NCBI GenBank assembly: GCA_964574215.1
Contig: CAZNLR010000004.1
Location: 62,001-126,000, forward strand
Length of the DNA stretch: 64,000 bases
Direction of reading: 5' to 3'
Origin: GCA-2725625 sp964574215
Lineage (GTDB): Bacteria; Pseudomonadota; Alphaproteobacteria; Rhodospirillales; UBA2165
Position numbers and translations under genes: made by a program. Positions 24,667-33,343 of the stretch are shown here, piece by piece; position 1 is the first letter of the stretch, and every line of letters starts with the position of its first letter. The notes under the pieces were generated by a model. It had not been told where the DNA came from, ran no database searches, and saw nothing but the letters and a program-made list of their open reading frames with translations.

Positions 24667-26265
24667 TCAGTCCGTTTCGGTGGGTAGGGTAAAAATCTCT
24701 CCGGCCTCGCCCACGTCGCGCAATTTATGGACGCCCAGGGATTTGAGTTTGCCCGGAAAACACTGGTCGAATTTTTCCGACATGACGACTTTTTCGCCGA
24801 GTACTTTGGTCATGTTTTCCAGCCGCGCCGCTTCGTTGGCGGCCTGACCGATGACGGTGAATTCCAGCCGCTCCGGACTGCCGATGTTGCCGTAAGTGAC
24901 GTTACCCAGATGCAGCCCAATGCCGAAGCCGATCTCGTTTTGTCCCGCCTCGGTGCGCGCTTGGTTGATTGCCGCCATGCGCTCGACCGCGTCCTTGGCG
25001 GCCAGCATGGCCTTTTTTGTCGCCATGGGCGTTTCCAATCCGACGTCGCCGGTGATGGGAAAAATCGACAAGGCGGCGTCGCCGATAAAGCGCAGGACTT
25101 CGCCCCCGGCATCAAGCACCGCGCCCGCCATGGCTTCCAGAAACTGGTTGAGCATGACCAAAAAATCCTCCCGGTCCATGCTTTCGGAAAGCGCCGTCGA
25201 ACTTCTGAGATCGCAGAACCAGATGACAGCATATAGGTTGTCGCCGTCGCCCCGCTTGATATGGCCGTCCAATACCCGCTTGCCGGTCTGCTCGCCCAGA
25301 TAAGTATCGAGCAGGGTGACCGCCGTCCGCCGCACATAATGCATCTCGATCAGACGGCTCAAGATGGGAATAATTTCATGGATATAGCCCAGATCGTCGG
25401 TCGAAAACCCTCCGGGCCGGTCTGACACCATGGAGAAAACGTTGATCTGGCCGTCGGAAAAAATCAACGGCATGGCGACGTAATCGGTCATGCCTTCGTC
25501 CAGCAATTCCTCCAAGACGGGATAGTCCAGCTGAGGATTCGCGATATCGAGCCGCCGCCGAATACCGCCCTTACCTTTGATGACGGCGGCGAAGGGGCTG
25601 TTTTTGTATTGCTCGCTTTCCACCAGGCCGAAATCAGCGCCCAGTTCGGTAACTTCCTCTTCGCCGCGGTTCCAGGTAAAGGAACGGGCGAACAGTTGGG
25701 GGTGCAGGGCGCGGATAACCAGCCGGAATCGCGCCATGGGGATGCCCTTATTCACCAGACATTTGTTGAACCGTTGGACCAGATCCGTGGTGGACGTGGC
25801 GCTCCAGGCCTCGCTCAGCAGCCAATCCATCAACGGGTTGCCGCCGGCCGACGCGGTATCGCGCTGAGGAATTAATATCTTTTCGCCGTCGGCGTACCAT
25901 TGATCCATCCGGTTCCAATAGAAGGATATGTAACCCTTGAGATCGGCGACGTTGGGATCGGGGTTCTCGTAGGCCCAGGCGGCATCGTCGGACTTTTTGC
26001 CGTTAACCTGGATCGACCAGTATGATGCCGTACCCTTGAAAGGACAGAGTGTGGTCAGGTCGCTTTTGGTCAGATATTCCATGCGGACGTCTTCCACGGG
26101 CAGGTAATAAACCGGCACCATGCGCGATTCCCGAAGCCGCAACGCCCGGTCCGACTGAGCGATGGTCTGGCCGCCGAAATCGACGCGGATGGTCTCGGCC
26201 ACCGGTTCCACGGCGAGCAGAAAGTCCGATTTTGGGTCTATCGCTGCGGCTTGGGCTGTGTCCAT
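24667..26265 (-). CDS. DUF427 domain fused to class III adenylate/guanylate cyclase
   Basis: A 532-residue cytoplasmic protein. Residues 25-132 form a DUF427 domain (VDFGGQTIAQSDRALRLRES, VYYLPVEDVRMEYL, CPFKGTASYWSI). Residues 145-315 match the N-terminal sensor-like region seen in alphaproteobacterial cyclases (IRALHPQLFARSF, RRRLDIANPQLDYPVLEEL). Residues 343-525 are the catalytic domain with metal-binding Asp352 in WFCDLRSST and Asp396 in LRFIGDAALSIF. It would make cAMP or cGMP; which one is not certain. The DUF427 domain suggests sensing of a small ligand. Starts 24667-side gene order with the MBL lipoprotein downstream. Confidence 0.9.
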   Translation of the reverse strand: MDTAQAAAIDPKSDFLLAVEPVAETIRVDFGGQTIAQSDRALRLRESRMVPVYYLPVEDVRMEYLTKSDLTTLCPFKGTASYWSIQVNGKKSDDAAWAYENPDPNVADLKGYISFYWNRMDQWYADGEKILIPQRDTASAGGNPLMDWLLSEAWSATSTTDLVQRFNKCLVNKGIPMARFRLVIRALHPQLFARSFTWNRGEEEVTELGADFGLVESEQYKNSPFAAVIKGKGGIRRRLDIANPQLDYPVLEELLDEGMTDYVAMPLIFSDGQINVFSMVSDRPGGFSTDDLGYIHEIIPILSRLIEMHYVRRTAVTLLDTYLGEQTGKRVLDGHIKRGDGDNLYAVIWFCDLRSSTALSESMDREDFLVMLNQFLEAMAGAVLDAGGEVLRFIGDAALSIFPITGDVGLETPMATKKAMLAAKDAVERMAAINQARTEAGQNEIGFGIGLHLGNVTYGNIGSPERLEFTVIGQAANEAARLENMTKVLGEKVVMSEKFDQCFPGKLKSLGVHKLRDVGEAGEIFTLPTETD

Positions 26266-26442
26266 TCTTTCCCTCGTTGCGGGCCCCCGATACAGGCCTT
26301 TCGAAGATATAGTCTGTCGGCGTCGTCACGGTAGACCCCAAACCGGTAAAATGCCAAGCATAACAATCATCTTTCTGTGAGCGGCTTTTTGCGGCAAACT
26401 CCGGCCCCAGGGAGTCAAACGGGGGAGATCACGGAAGAAAAC

Positions 26443-28497
26443 ATGAAAAACAGGTATAACGATAAAGAAGCCAAAGCCCATATCGCCCGCTACCGCCGGC
26501 AAGGCGTCGCCGCCGACCTGGCGCTGCGAATTTATACCTCCCGCCTGTTGGGGGCGGAGAAGTCCCTGGTCATCCATGGCGGCGGCAACACGTCGGTGAA
26601 GACCACAATCACCGACGCCGCCGGGATTGAGTTCCAGGCGCTCTGCGTCAAGGGCAGCGGCCGTAACTTAGACTCGCTGGAACCGGAAGACATGACGGTC
26701 CTCGATCTCTGGCTGTTGAACGGTTTGGAAAAGCTTAAAACCCTGGCGGACGGGGACATGATCAAAGCCCTCAACCGCGCCAAGATGGACCCGGGCCAGC
26801 CCAACCCGTCGGTGGAGACCCTGCTGCATGCTTTCCTGCCTGACACCTTTATCGACCATACCCATGCCAACGCCGTGCTGGCGCTGACCAACCAGCCCAA
26901 CGGCAAAGACCTATGCGAAGAGGTTTTCGGCGATCGTGTGGCCGTGGTGCCCTACGCCATGTCGGGCCTGGCGCTGGCCAAAAAGGCGGCGGCGGCGAAA
27001 CGGCGCAACCCGAAAATCCAGGGCGTTGTCCTCATGCGGCACGGCCTGTTCAGTTTCGGGCGGACCGCCAAGGAATCCTACGGCCGCATGATCCGGCTGG
27101 TCACCCTGGCGGAGAAACGATTGCGGGCCGGGCGAAGAAAAGGCCTGCGCGCACGGGCTCTGCCGAAAAGAATCATGCCGGTGGCCGAGATGGCGCCCAT
27201 GGTGCGGGGTGCCCTAAGGGGAGACGTGTCCGGTGACCGCAATTGGATTTTGGATTTCAGGACGAGCAAACAAATCCGCGCCTTCGTCGGTGGCCGGGAC
27301 CTGGCCCGTTACGGCACGGCCGGCCCGGTGACCCCGGACCATGTTATTCGCATCAAGCCCAAACCCCTTATTTTGTCCCCACCCAGAGCCGGCGGCGGGG
27401 CGGATTTTCAAAAAGGATTGATTAAGGAGGTGGCGCGCTACACGGACCGCTACCGGGCTTATTTCGACAAACACAATAAGCGCCACGGCGGCGAAAAAGT
27501 CATGCGCGATCCGACGCCGCTGGTGGTTTTGGTGCCGGGTCTGGGCCTGTTCGGGGTGGGCGCAACTTCCCGCATTGCCGCTGTCGCTGCCGACCTGGCG
27601 GCAACCAATATCGAGGTGGTCACCGCTGCCGAAAGTATCGGCACCCTTAAATCCGCCGGCGAAAAAAACATGTTCGATATCGAATACTGGGCCCTGGAGG
27701 CGGCCAAGCTGGGCACCGCCAAGGCACCGCCTCTGGAAGGCCAGATAGCCATGGTGACCGGTGGCGGTTCCGGTATCGGGGCGGCGACGGCGCGGGCATT
27801 CGCCGACCAAGGGGCCGCGGTAGTTGTGACCGATCTGGATGGCAGCGCGGCGGTGGCCGTGGCGGATAAAATCGGTGGTTTCGGATTGGGCTGCGACGTC
27901 ACCAACGAAAGACAAATGCGGCGCGCTTTCGATGCCGTTTCCGAAGTTTACGGTGGCGTCGATATTGTGGTCTCCAATGCGGGCGCGGCCTGGCAGGGGG
28001 AGATCGGTTCCGTCGACGAGGCGGTTCTCCGAAAAAGTTTCGAGCTTAATTTCTGGGCCCACCAGACGGTGGCCCAAAACGCCGTCCGGGTGATGCGGTT
28101 GCAAAACTCAACCGGACGAGGGGGCGGTTGCCTGCTGTTCAATACGTCGAAGCAGGCGGTCAATCCCGGCGCCGATTTCGGCCCCTACGGTCTGCCCAAG
28201 GCGGCGACGCTGTTTTTGATGCGCCAATACGCCGTCGATCACGGCAAGGACGGCATAAGATCAAACGCCGTCAACGCCGACCGCATCCGAACCGGCCTCC
28301 TGACCGACGGCATGATCGCGTCCCGCTCCAAGGCGCGGGGGCTGACGGAGGATAATTACATGGGTGGCAATCTTCTGGGCGAGGAAGTGCTCGCCGATGA
28401 CGTCGCCAAGGCCTTCGTCGATCTGGCGCTCTCGCCCAAAACCACCGGCGCCGTGATGACGGTGGATGGCGGCAACATCGCGGCGGCGCTGCGGTAG
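26443..28497 (+). CDS. Bifunctional class II aldolase / short-chain dehydrogenase (RhaD-like)
   Basis: A 684-residue protein with an N-terminal class II aldolase/adducin domain (about residues 20-330; HGGGNTSVK, HTHANAVLALT, LMRHGLFSFG) and a C-terminal SDR domain (about 430-684; VTGGGSGIGAATARAFA, VSNAGAA, YGLPKAATLFL). The layout is that of rhamnulose-1-phosphate aldolase/lactaldehyde dehydrogenase fusions, but the substrate could be another sugar phosphate. In the SDR domain the catalytic Tyr is in FGPYGLPKAA. The start at 26443 fits the family N-terminus; the frame stays open upstream to a GTG at 26377. Confidence 0.88.
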   Translation: MKNRYNDKEAKAHIARYRRQGVAADLALRIYTSRLLGAEKSLVIHGGGNTSVKTTITDAAGIEFQALCVKGSGRNLDSLEPEDMTVLDLWLLNGLEKLKTLADGDMIKALNRAKMDPGQPNPSVETLLHAFLPDTFIDHTHANAVLALTNQPNGKDLCEEVFGDRVAVVPYAMSGLALAKKAAAAKRRNPKIQGVVLMRHGLFSFGRTAKESYGRMIRLVTLAEKRLRAGRRKGLRARALPKRIMPVAEMAPMVRGALRGDVSGDRNWILDFRTSKQIRAFVGGRDLARYGTAGPVTPDHVIRIKPKPLILSPPRAGGGADFQKGLIKEVARYTDRYRAYFDKHNKRHGGEKVMRDPTPLVVLVPGLGLFGVGATSRIAAVAADLAATNIEVVTAAESIGTLKSAGEKNMFDIEYWALEAAKLGTAKAPPLEGQIAMVTGGGSGIGAATARAFADQGAAVVVTDLDGSAAVAVADKIGGFGLGCDVTNERQMRRAFDAVSEVYGGVDIVVSNAGAAWQGEIGSVDEAVLRKSFELNFWAHQTVAQNAVRVMRLQNSTGRGGGCLLFNTSKQAVNPGADFGPYGLPKAATLFLMRQYAVDHGKDGIRSNAVNADRIRTGLLTDGMIASRSKARGLTEDNYMGGNLLGEEVLADDVAKAFVDLALSPKTTGAVMTVDGGNIAAALR

Positions 28498-28500
28498 GGG

Positions 28501-28956
28501 TTAGTTCGGGTCTTTCCAGTCGGGAAAGAATCGTTTCATGGCCGTGTTGAAATTGAAGTTATAGAGAATCCAGCCGTCCTCCGCCTCAATGACGTAAAAG
28601 ACAGCGAACATATAGGCGATGGGGTCCCGCCGGATCACGTAATAGTACCGCCTGAGGGTTGAGCCCAGCCGCTCCAATTTGAGCAGATCGACTTTATCGA
28701 TCTCCCCGTCCGCCACCCAGTTGGTCCAAAGGCTCTGCACCTGACCGCCCGTCGACAAGCCGATACCGGCGAAGAATTTTTCGGTTTCGGCGAATTTTTT
28801 CTGCCTGATCAGGCGGAAGATATGATTAATCGGGTCGGTCGGTTTCTCAAACCGTTTGAGCTTGGCGCTTTCGGCGGTGGACGGCGCGGCAAATAATGCT
28901 GCTGCAAAGACAAGAATGAAACCAATGCTCAGAGATGTGAACCCCAACCGGCGCAT
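28501..28956 (-). CDS. Exported protein of unknown function
   Basis: A 151-residue protein with a signal peptide (hydrophobic residues 8-24, cleavage near STAES). The mature part has a helix pair (INHIFRLIRQKKFAETEKFFAGIG) and a C-terminal strand-rich part (VIRRDPIAYMFAVFYVIEAEDGWILYNFNFN) resembling a single SnoaL/NTF2-like domain. It is convergent with the aldolase gene, 3 bp apart. No close family recognised. Confidence 0.7.
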   Translation of the reverse strand: MRRLGFTSLSIGFILVFAAALFAAPSTAESAKLKRFEKPTDPINHIFRLIRQKKFAETEKFFAGIGLSTGGQVQSLWTNWVADGEIDKVDLLKLERLGSTLRRYYYVIRRDPIAYMFAVFYVIEAEDGWILYNFNFNTAMKRFFPDWKDPN

Positions 28957-29042
28957 GATACGGCCCTCCTATCTGGTGCAAGGCAACAGTAGCAAACCTA
29001 GCAGTGGTCCGGAAGGCGTTTCACCGGGAGTCAAAATTTCTG

Positions 29043-29065
29043 CCCTCCCCCCTTGCGGGGGAGGG
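29043..29065. terminator. GC-rich hairpin downstream of lsrF
   Basis: CCCTCCCCC (29043-29051) and GGGGGAGGG (29057-29065) form a perfect 9-bp stem with a 5-nt loop, between two minus-strand genes. It can act as a terminator for the gene at 29100; the same kind of CTCCCCC/GGGGGAG palindrome is a dispersed repeat in many alphaproteobacteria. Confidence 0.5.
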
Positions 29066-29099
29066 GATTTGAGGTTGTTGTCCCTGCCTCTGTCTTGAC

Positions 29100-29990
29100 C
29101 TACTTACCCGCTTCCTCCGCCTTCACCGTCTCATAAATTTCATACGCCTTTTCCGGCTTTTCGTTTTGGTGGACGACGGCGCCGACGGCTTGGATCATGC
29201 CGACGGGGCTGTCGGACTGGAAGATGTTGCGGCCCATGTCGACGCCCGCCGCGCCTTGGTCGACGGCCTTGTAGGCCATTTCCAGGGCTTCCATTTCGGG
29301 CAGTTTCTTGCCGCCGGCGATGACGATGGGCACCGGGCAGCCGGCCACCACGTTCTCGAAGCCGGGCTCGAAATAATAGCTTTTGACGTAGTGGGCGCCG
29401 ATCTCGGCGCAGAGGCGGGTGGCCAGGCCGAAATAGCGCTGGTCCCGTTTCATGTCGGCGCCGACACCGGTGACCGCCAATGTGGGAATGCCATATCTTG
29501 TGCCCGTGTCGATCAGCTTGATGACGTTCTGAATGGACTGGTGTTCGTATTCGGCGCCGATATAGACCTGCGCCGCCATGGCGGCCGCGTTCAAGCGGAT
29601 GGTGTCCTCGATATCGACGGCCACCAGTTCGTTGGAAAGCTCGGTCAGGATGCTCTGACCGGCGGAGCAGCGCAGCACCACCGGTTTATCGGTTTCCGCC
29701 GGGATCATGGTACGCAGCGCGCCCCTGGTGCACATGAGCACGTCGGCATAGGGGATCAAGGGCTTGATGTTGATGTCGATGCGTTCGATGCCCGTGGTGG
29801 GTCCCTGGAAATAGCCGTGGTCGAAGGCCAGCATGACCGTCCGTCCGGACTTGGGATTAAAAATTTGCGCCAGCCGGTTCTGCATGCCCCAGTCCAACGC
29901 CCCCGATCCTTTGAGGAAAAAGGGTTCGTTGACGGCAGGGGTGTTGACGTGAAATTCCTTGCCTTCCTTGACGTCGTCTTTATCGGCCAT
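29100..29990 (-). CDS. lsrF: LsrF-like thiolase (DhnA/class I aldolase family)
   Basis: Strikingly like E. coli LsrF through nearly the whole length: KGSGALDWGMQNRLAQIFNP, VMLAFDHGYFQGPTTGIERIDINI, ADVLMCTRGALR, AAQVYIGAEYEHQSIQN, VAGCPVPIVIAGGKKLPE and GVDMGRNIFQSDSPVGMIQAV. LsrF cleaves the 3-hydroxy-5-phosphooxypentane-2,4-dione made from phospho-AI-2 and passes the acetyl group to CoA. 296 residues; the Schiff-base lysine region VKSYYFE is present. No other lsr gene is in the window, so its substrate in this organism may differ; DhnA-type aldolase is the wider alternative. Confidence 0.85.
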   Translation of the reverse strand: MADKDDVKEGKEFHVNTPAVNEPFFLKGSGALDWGMQNRLAQIFNPKSGRTVMLAFDHGYFQGPTTGIERIDINIKPLIPYADVLMCTRGALRTMIPAETDKPVVLRCSAGQSILTELSNELVAVDIEDTIRLNAAAMAAQVYIGAEYEHQSIQNVIKLIDTGTRYGIPTLAVTGVGADMKRDQRYFGLATRLCAEIGAHYVKSYYFEPGFENVVAGCPVPIVIAGGKKLPEMEALEMAYKAVDQGAAGVDMGRNIFQSDSPVGMIQAVGAVVHQNEKPEKAYEIYETVKAEEAGK

Positions 29991-30019
29991 GGCTGATGTT
30001 CCTCACTTTTTATTTCATG

Positions 30020-30149
30020 TTATCTATAAAGTTATCCACTGGCTTGGGGATAAATCACTTAAAATAATTTCATAAATTCAATATGTTATAATAGTTATCC
30101 ACACAATCCCCAGGATTCACAAAGCGTTGGTTGAAAAATCTGGGGATAA
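30020..30149. other. Candidate replication origin: DnaA-box cluster in an AT-rich spacer
   Basis: Within the 211-bp gap between lsrF and dcd there is one perfect DnaA box, TTATCCACA (30095-30103), an 8/9 box TTATCCACT (30032-30040), two 8/9 boxes on the other strand, TTATCCCCA (reverse complements of 30045-30053 and 30141-30149), and a 7/9 box TTATCTATA (30020-30028). Between them is a very AT-rich segment (30050-30094). Such a cluster is typical of oriC and is not found beside dnaA. Confidence 0.5.
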
Positions 30150-30201
30150 CGTTCCCGATTCTTTCGTGTTTTGTCCGTCCCCAAAAATCCAAGTGAAAGC
30201 T

Positions 30202-31365
30202 CTACTTAAAGTGTTTCGATAGTTTGAGGCCCTGGGCCTGGTAGTTGGAGCCGATATCCATGCCGTAGAGCTGATCCGGGGTGGCGGTCAGGGGCTCGTA
30301 AATCAGGCGCCCGACGATCTGGCCGTCCTCCAGCACAAAGGGCACGTCGTGGGAGCGCACCTCCAACACCGCGCGGCTGCCGCCGCCGCCCGCCGCGTCA
30401 TAGCCGAAACCGGGATCGAAAAAGCCCGCATAGTGGACCCGGAACTCTCCCACCAGGGTATCGTAGGCGCGCATTTCGGCGGCGTAGTCGGGCGGCACGC
30501 TGACGGCTTCCTTGGAGGCCAGGATATAAAAATCGTCCGGGTCCAAAATCATGCGGTTCTGGCCTCCCATTTTTCCTTTGTGACGGATAGGTTCCCAGAA
30601 ATCCTCAATTTCGTAATGGCCAATTTTCTCCACGTCGATAATATCGGTGTGCTGTTTGGCCCGGTAGCCGATGAGGTCGGTGTCCTCGGCGCCGGCTAAA
30701 TCCACCGATACGGCGACGCCGCTGTCTATATTGGCGTCGGCGGCGAGGCCGTATACCAGAGGCGTCCGTGCGTGCAGCTCCCGCATGGCCGTATCCGACG
30801 GTGAAACGTCGCCGCGCCTGAGCCGCATCTGGCTGAGCCTTGTGCCGGTCCGCACCAGGACGCTGAAAGTGAGGGGGGAAATCTCGGCATAGAGCGGGCC
30901 CTGGTAGCCGGTCTCGATACGGTCGAATTCCTTGGAACTGTCGGTGATCACCCGGGTGAATATATCGAGCCGGCCCGTCGAGCTTTTGGGGTTGGCCATG
31001 GCCGCCGTGCCGGGCGGCAGCGCCAGGCTTTCCAGCAAGGGTACGATATAAACACAGCCTTTTTCCAGCACGGCGCCATCGGTCAGATCGATGCGGTGCA
31101 TGGTCAAACTGTCGATCATATCCCGGACGGCCCGGCCCGGCCCCGGCAGGAAGCTGGCCCGCACCCGGTAGGCCACTTCACCCAGCCGCAGATCGACGCT
31201 GGCCGGTTGAATTTGGCCGTCGGGCATGGCCGTTGCCGCAATGATTTCGCCCCGCGCGATGGCCTCGACAATTTCCTGCGACGGCAGAATACCGTCGGCC
31301 AGTGTTTGCGAGTGAGTCTGGGTGTCGGTCATATTTGGGGCGGCTTCGGGCATCTGATTCGTCAC
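30202..31365 (-). CDS. dcd: Two-domain 2'-deoxycytidine 5'-triphosphate deaminase
   Basis: Hydrolyses dCTP to dUTP (and ammonia), supplying dTMP synthesis. The alphaproteobacterial form is about twice the size of E. coli Dcd, and this 387-residue protein fits it: an N-terminal dUTPase-like fold (IQPASVDLRLGEVAYRV, AMANPKSSTGRLDIF) and a second copy (FDPGFGYDAAGGGGSRAVLEVRSHD). The first 30 or so residues before ILPSQEI are not conserved, so the start could be a later Met (12th residue). Confidence 0.88.
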   Translation of the reverse strand: MTNQMPEAAPNMTDTQTHSQTLADGILPSQEIVEAIARGEIIAATAMPDGQIQPASVDLRLGEVAYRVRASFLPGPGRAVRDMIDSLTMHRIDLTDGAVLEKGCVYIVPLLESLALPPGTAAMANPKSSTGRLDIFTRVITDSSKEFDRIETGYQGPLYAEISPLTFSVLVRTGTRLSQMRLRRGDVSPSDTAMRELHARTPLVYGLAADANIDSGVAVSVDLAGAEDTDLIGYRAKQHTDIIDVEKIGHYEIEDFWEPIRHKGKMGGQNRMILDPDDFYILASKEAVSVPPDYAAEMRAYDTLVGEFRVHYAGFFDPGFGYDAAGGGGSRAVLEVRSHDVPFVLEDGQIVGRLIYEPLTATPDQLYGMDIGSNYQAQGLKLSKHFK

Positions 31366-31406
31366 GTCTTTTAGCAGAATACCCTGCTTACCAAATCCGG
31401 CCCAGT

Positions 31407-32075
31407 TTATCCAAGATTATCTGCAAAGACCTTCATGGTGCGGGCGCCGGCTTCTTGGGTGGCCTGTTCGTGATAGCTCGGCCGATGATCGCAGCTGAAG
31501 CCGTGACCGGCGCCGTCATAAACGTGGATATCCACATCGGGTTTGGCGGCCCTGATCTTGTCGACATTTTCCAGGGGAATGCCCTGGTCCTCGCTGCCGA
31601 AATGAAGTTGCACCGGACATTGAGCGTCCAGGTCCAGCATTTCATGAATGCCGCCGCCGTAATAGCCGACCGCCGCATCGAAGCCGCCCTTGCAGGCGCC
31701 CAACCAGGCCACCGTACCGCCATAACAATAGCCGACGATGCCCACCTTGCCGGTACCGGAGAGGGCTTCTCGAGCGGCGATGATGTCCAATACCGCATCG
31801 TCCCATGAAACCTGGCCTTTGGTCGCCATGCCTTTTTGCCGGTCTTCCTCTTGGTAACCGAGATCGATGCCCCGTTCGGCCCGATCGAACATGGCGGGTG
31901 CAAGGGCCGCATAGCCGTCGGCGGCGAACCGGTCGCAGACTTCTCTGATATGAGCGTTAACGCCGAAAATTTCCTGAATGACCACCAGTCCGCCCTTGGG
32001 CGTTCCCGCCGGGTCGGCCCGGTAGGCCGACAAGGAGTGCCCGTCGCTGGCTGTGATGTCGATTGTCTGTCCCAT
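31407..32075 (-). CDS. Dienelactone hydrolase family protein
   Basis: A 222-residue cytoplasmic alpha/beta-hydrolase with the DLH signature IVGYCYGGTVAW (nucleophile Cys in GYCYGG), Asp in DQGIPLENV and His in GAGHGFSCDH. DLHs open cyclic enol lactones in the modified ortho-cleavage of (chloro)catechols, but many homologues have other or unknown substrates. The nearest aromatic gene, pobA, is 24 kb away, so no pathway link is claimed. Confidence 0.85.
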   Translation of the reverse strand: MGQTIDITASDGHSLSAYRADPAGTPKGGLVVIQEIFGVNAHIREVCDRFAADGYAALAPAMFDRAERGIDLGYQEEDRQKGMATKGQVSWDDAVLDIIAAREALSGTGKVGIVGYCYGGTVAWLGACKGGFDAAVGYYGGGIHEMLDLDAQCPVQLHFGSEDQGIPLENVDKIRAAKPDVDIHVYDGAGHGFSCDHRPSYHEQATQEAGARTMKVFADNLG

Positions 32076-32223
32076 GATTCTCCCCTGATTAGATTGTTCT
32101 CGTTGGCAAAGAGGATGGTATGGTTGCCGGCGAGAGTCAATTACCAGGACGGATCAATAATGATTGATATAATCTCAATGGTAGAATAAAAATATTTAGG
32201 TATTATTTATAGGGGAGCCGGAC

Positions 32224-33318
32224 GTGGACTCAAATAAATTATTTCTTGGTGTATTTTTTTTTGCGGCAGCCTGCGCGCCGGTATCGCAATTGCCGCAGGT
32301 AGATAAGGCTCTGGCTGAAATTGAAGCGGAAAAACAGCGGGAACTCGTATTCGCACAATATCGCGGCTATCGGCAACGACTAAACAATGTCGCTTATCCC
32401 ATATTACGCGCCAACACCGAATTATGCGGCGAAAAGGTGCGCTTTGGCTCCGGTATGGGCGTGATTAATAAGTACAGTTTCCCGAAGGATTTGAGAAAGG
32501 CCGCTTATAAAATTGCCAACGTGGATGAAGTCCCCACCGTGGCGTATATCGCCAAAGATTCGCCCGCCGACCGGGCCGGCTTTAAACCGGGAGACCGGAT
32601 CATCTCGTTCAATGACTGGTCGGCGCCGATTGGAGAAGAATCGATGGGTGACATATATGAAAAATATCAGGACTTCGCTAAACAGAATAAACCGATAAAA
32701 TTCCTCATTTCCCGAACAGACAAGCGGATGACGCTGACCATCGAACCGGAAAAAGTATGCGGTTACAGCGCACACGTTTCGCTCCGTGGTGAAGTTAACG
32801 CTTTCGCCGATGGAAAAAGAACAGTGTTTTTCGCCGGCATGATGGAATTCGCCAAGACCGACGAAGAACTGGCCATCGTCGTCGGTCACGAAATCGCTCA
32901 CAATCACATGGGGCATTTGCTGAAAAAACAAGGCAATGCCCTGCTGGGCTCTATATTCGATATCCTGGCCGCCGGCGCCGGGGTGAATACGGGAGGAGCA
33001 TTTGGTCAGATTGCGGCGGGCGCCTTTAGTCAGGAGTTCGAGGCGGAGGCCGATTACGTGGGGCTCTATCTAACCACCCGGGCCGGGTTCAGTATTGAAA
33101 GTGCGCCAAATTTCTGGCGGCGCATGGGCGTACAACATCCTCAAAACATCAGGCAGAATCATAGTTCCTCCCATCCGTCGACACCCCACAGATTCGTGGC
33201 GCTGGAAAAAACCGTGAAGGAAATCCGCGAAAAGAAAACATCGGGCAAACCTTTGCTGCCGGACCGCAAAATAGAGCCGCGCTCCGAGCCCGTTGAAGAT
33301 GAACCACAGTACCAGTAG
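32224..33318 (+). CDS. M48 metallopeptidase lipoprotein with PDZ domain
   Basis: A 364-residue protein with a signal peptide ending in a lipobox-like AAAC17. A PDZ domain (about residues 100-178, PADRAGFKPGDRIISFN) precedes the M48 catalytic part: HEIAH at 222-226 and the third ligand in FEAEADYVG near 272-280. Substrates of such periplasmic M48/PDZ proteins are unknown; quality control is a common guess. Start is GTG with GGGGAG 6 nt upstream. Confidence 0.87.
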   Translation: MDSNKLFLGVFFFAAACAPVSQLPQVDKALAEIEAEKQRELVFAQYRGYRQRLNNVAYPILRANTELCGEKVRFGSGMGVINKYSFPKDLRKAAYKIANVDEVPTVAYIAKDSPADRAGFKPGDRIISFNDWSAPIGEESMGDIYEKYQDFAKQNKPIKFLISRTDKRMTLTIEPEKVCGYSAHVSLRGEVNAFADGKRTVFFAGMMEFAKTDEELAIVVGHEIAHNHMGHLLKKQGNALLGSIFDILAAGAGVNTGGAFGQIAAGAFSQEFEAEADYVGLYLTTRAGFSIESAPNFWRRMGVQHPQNIRQNHSSSHPSTPHRFVALEKTVKEIREKKTSGKPLLPDRKIEPRSEPVEDEPQYQ

Positions 33319-33343
33319 ATATACGCTTCGGCACCTAGTTCCG

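Noticed and set aside
27214..28104. 296-codon frame opposite the aldolase/dehydrogenase gene
   Set aside because: Shadow of a recognised bifunctional enzyme.
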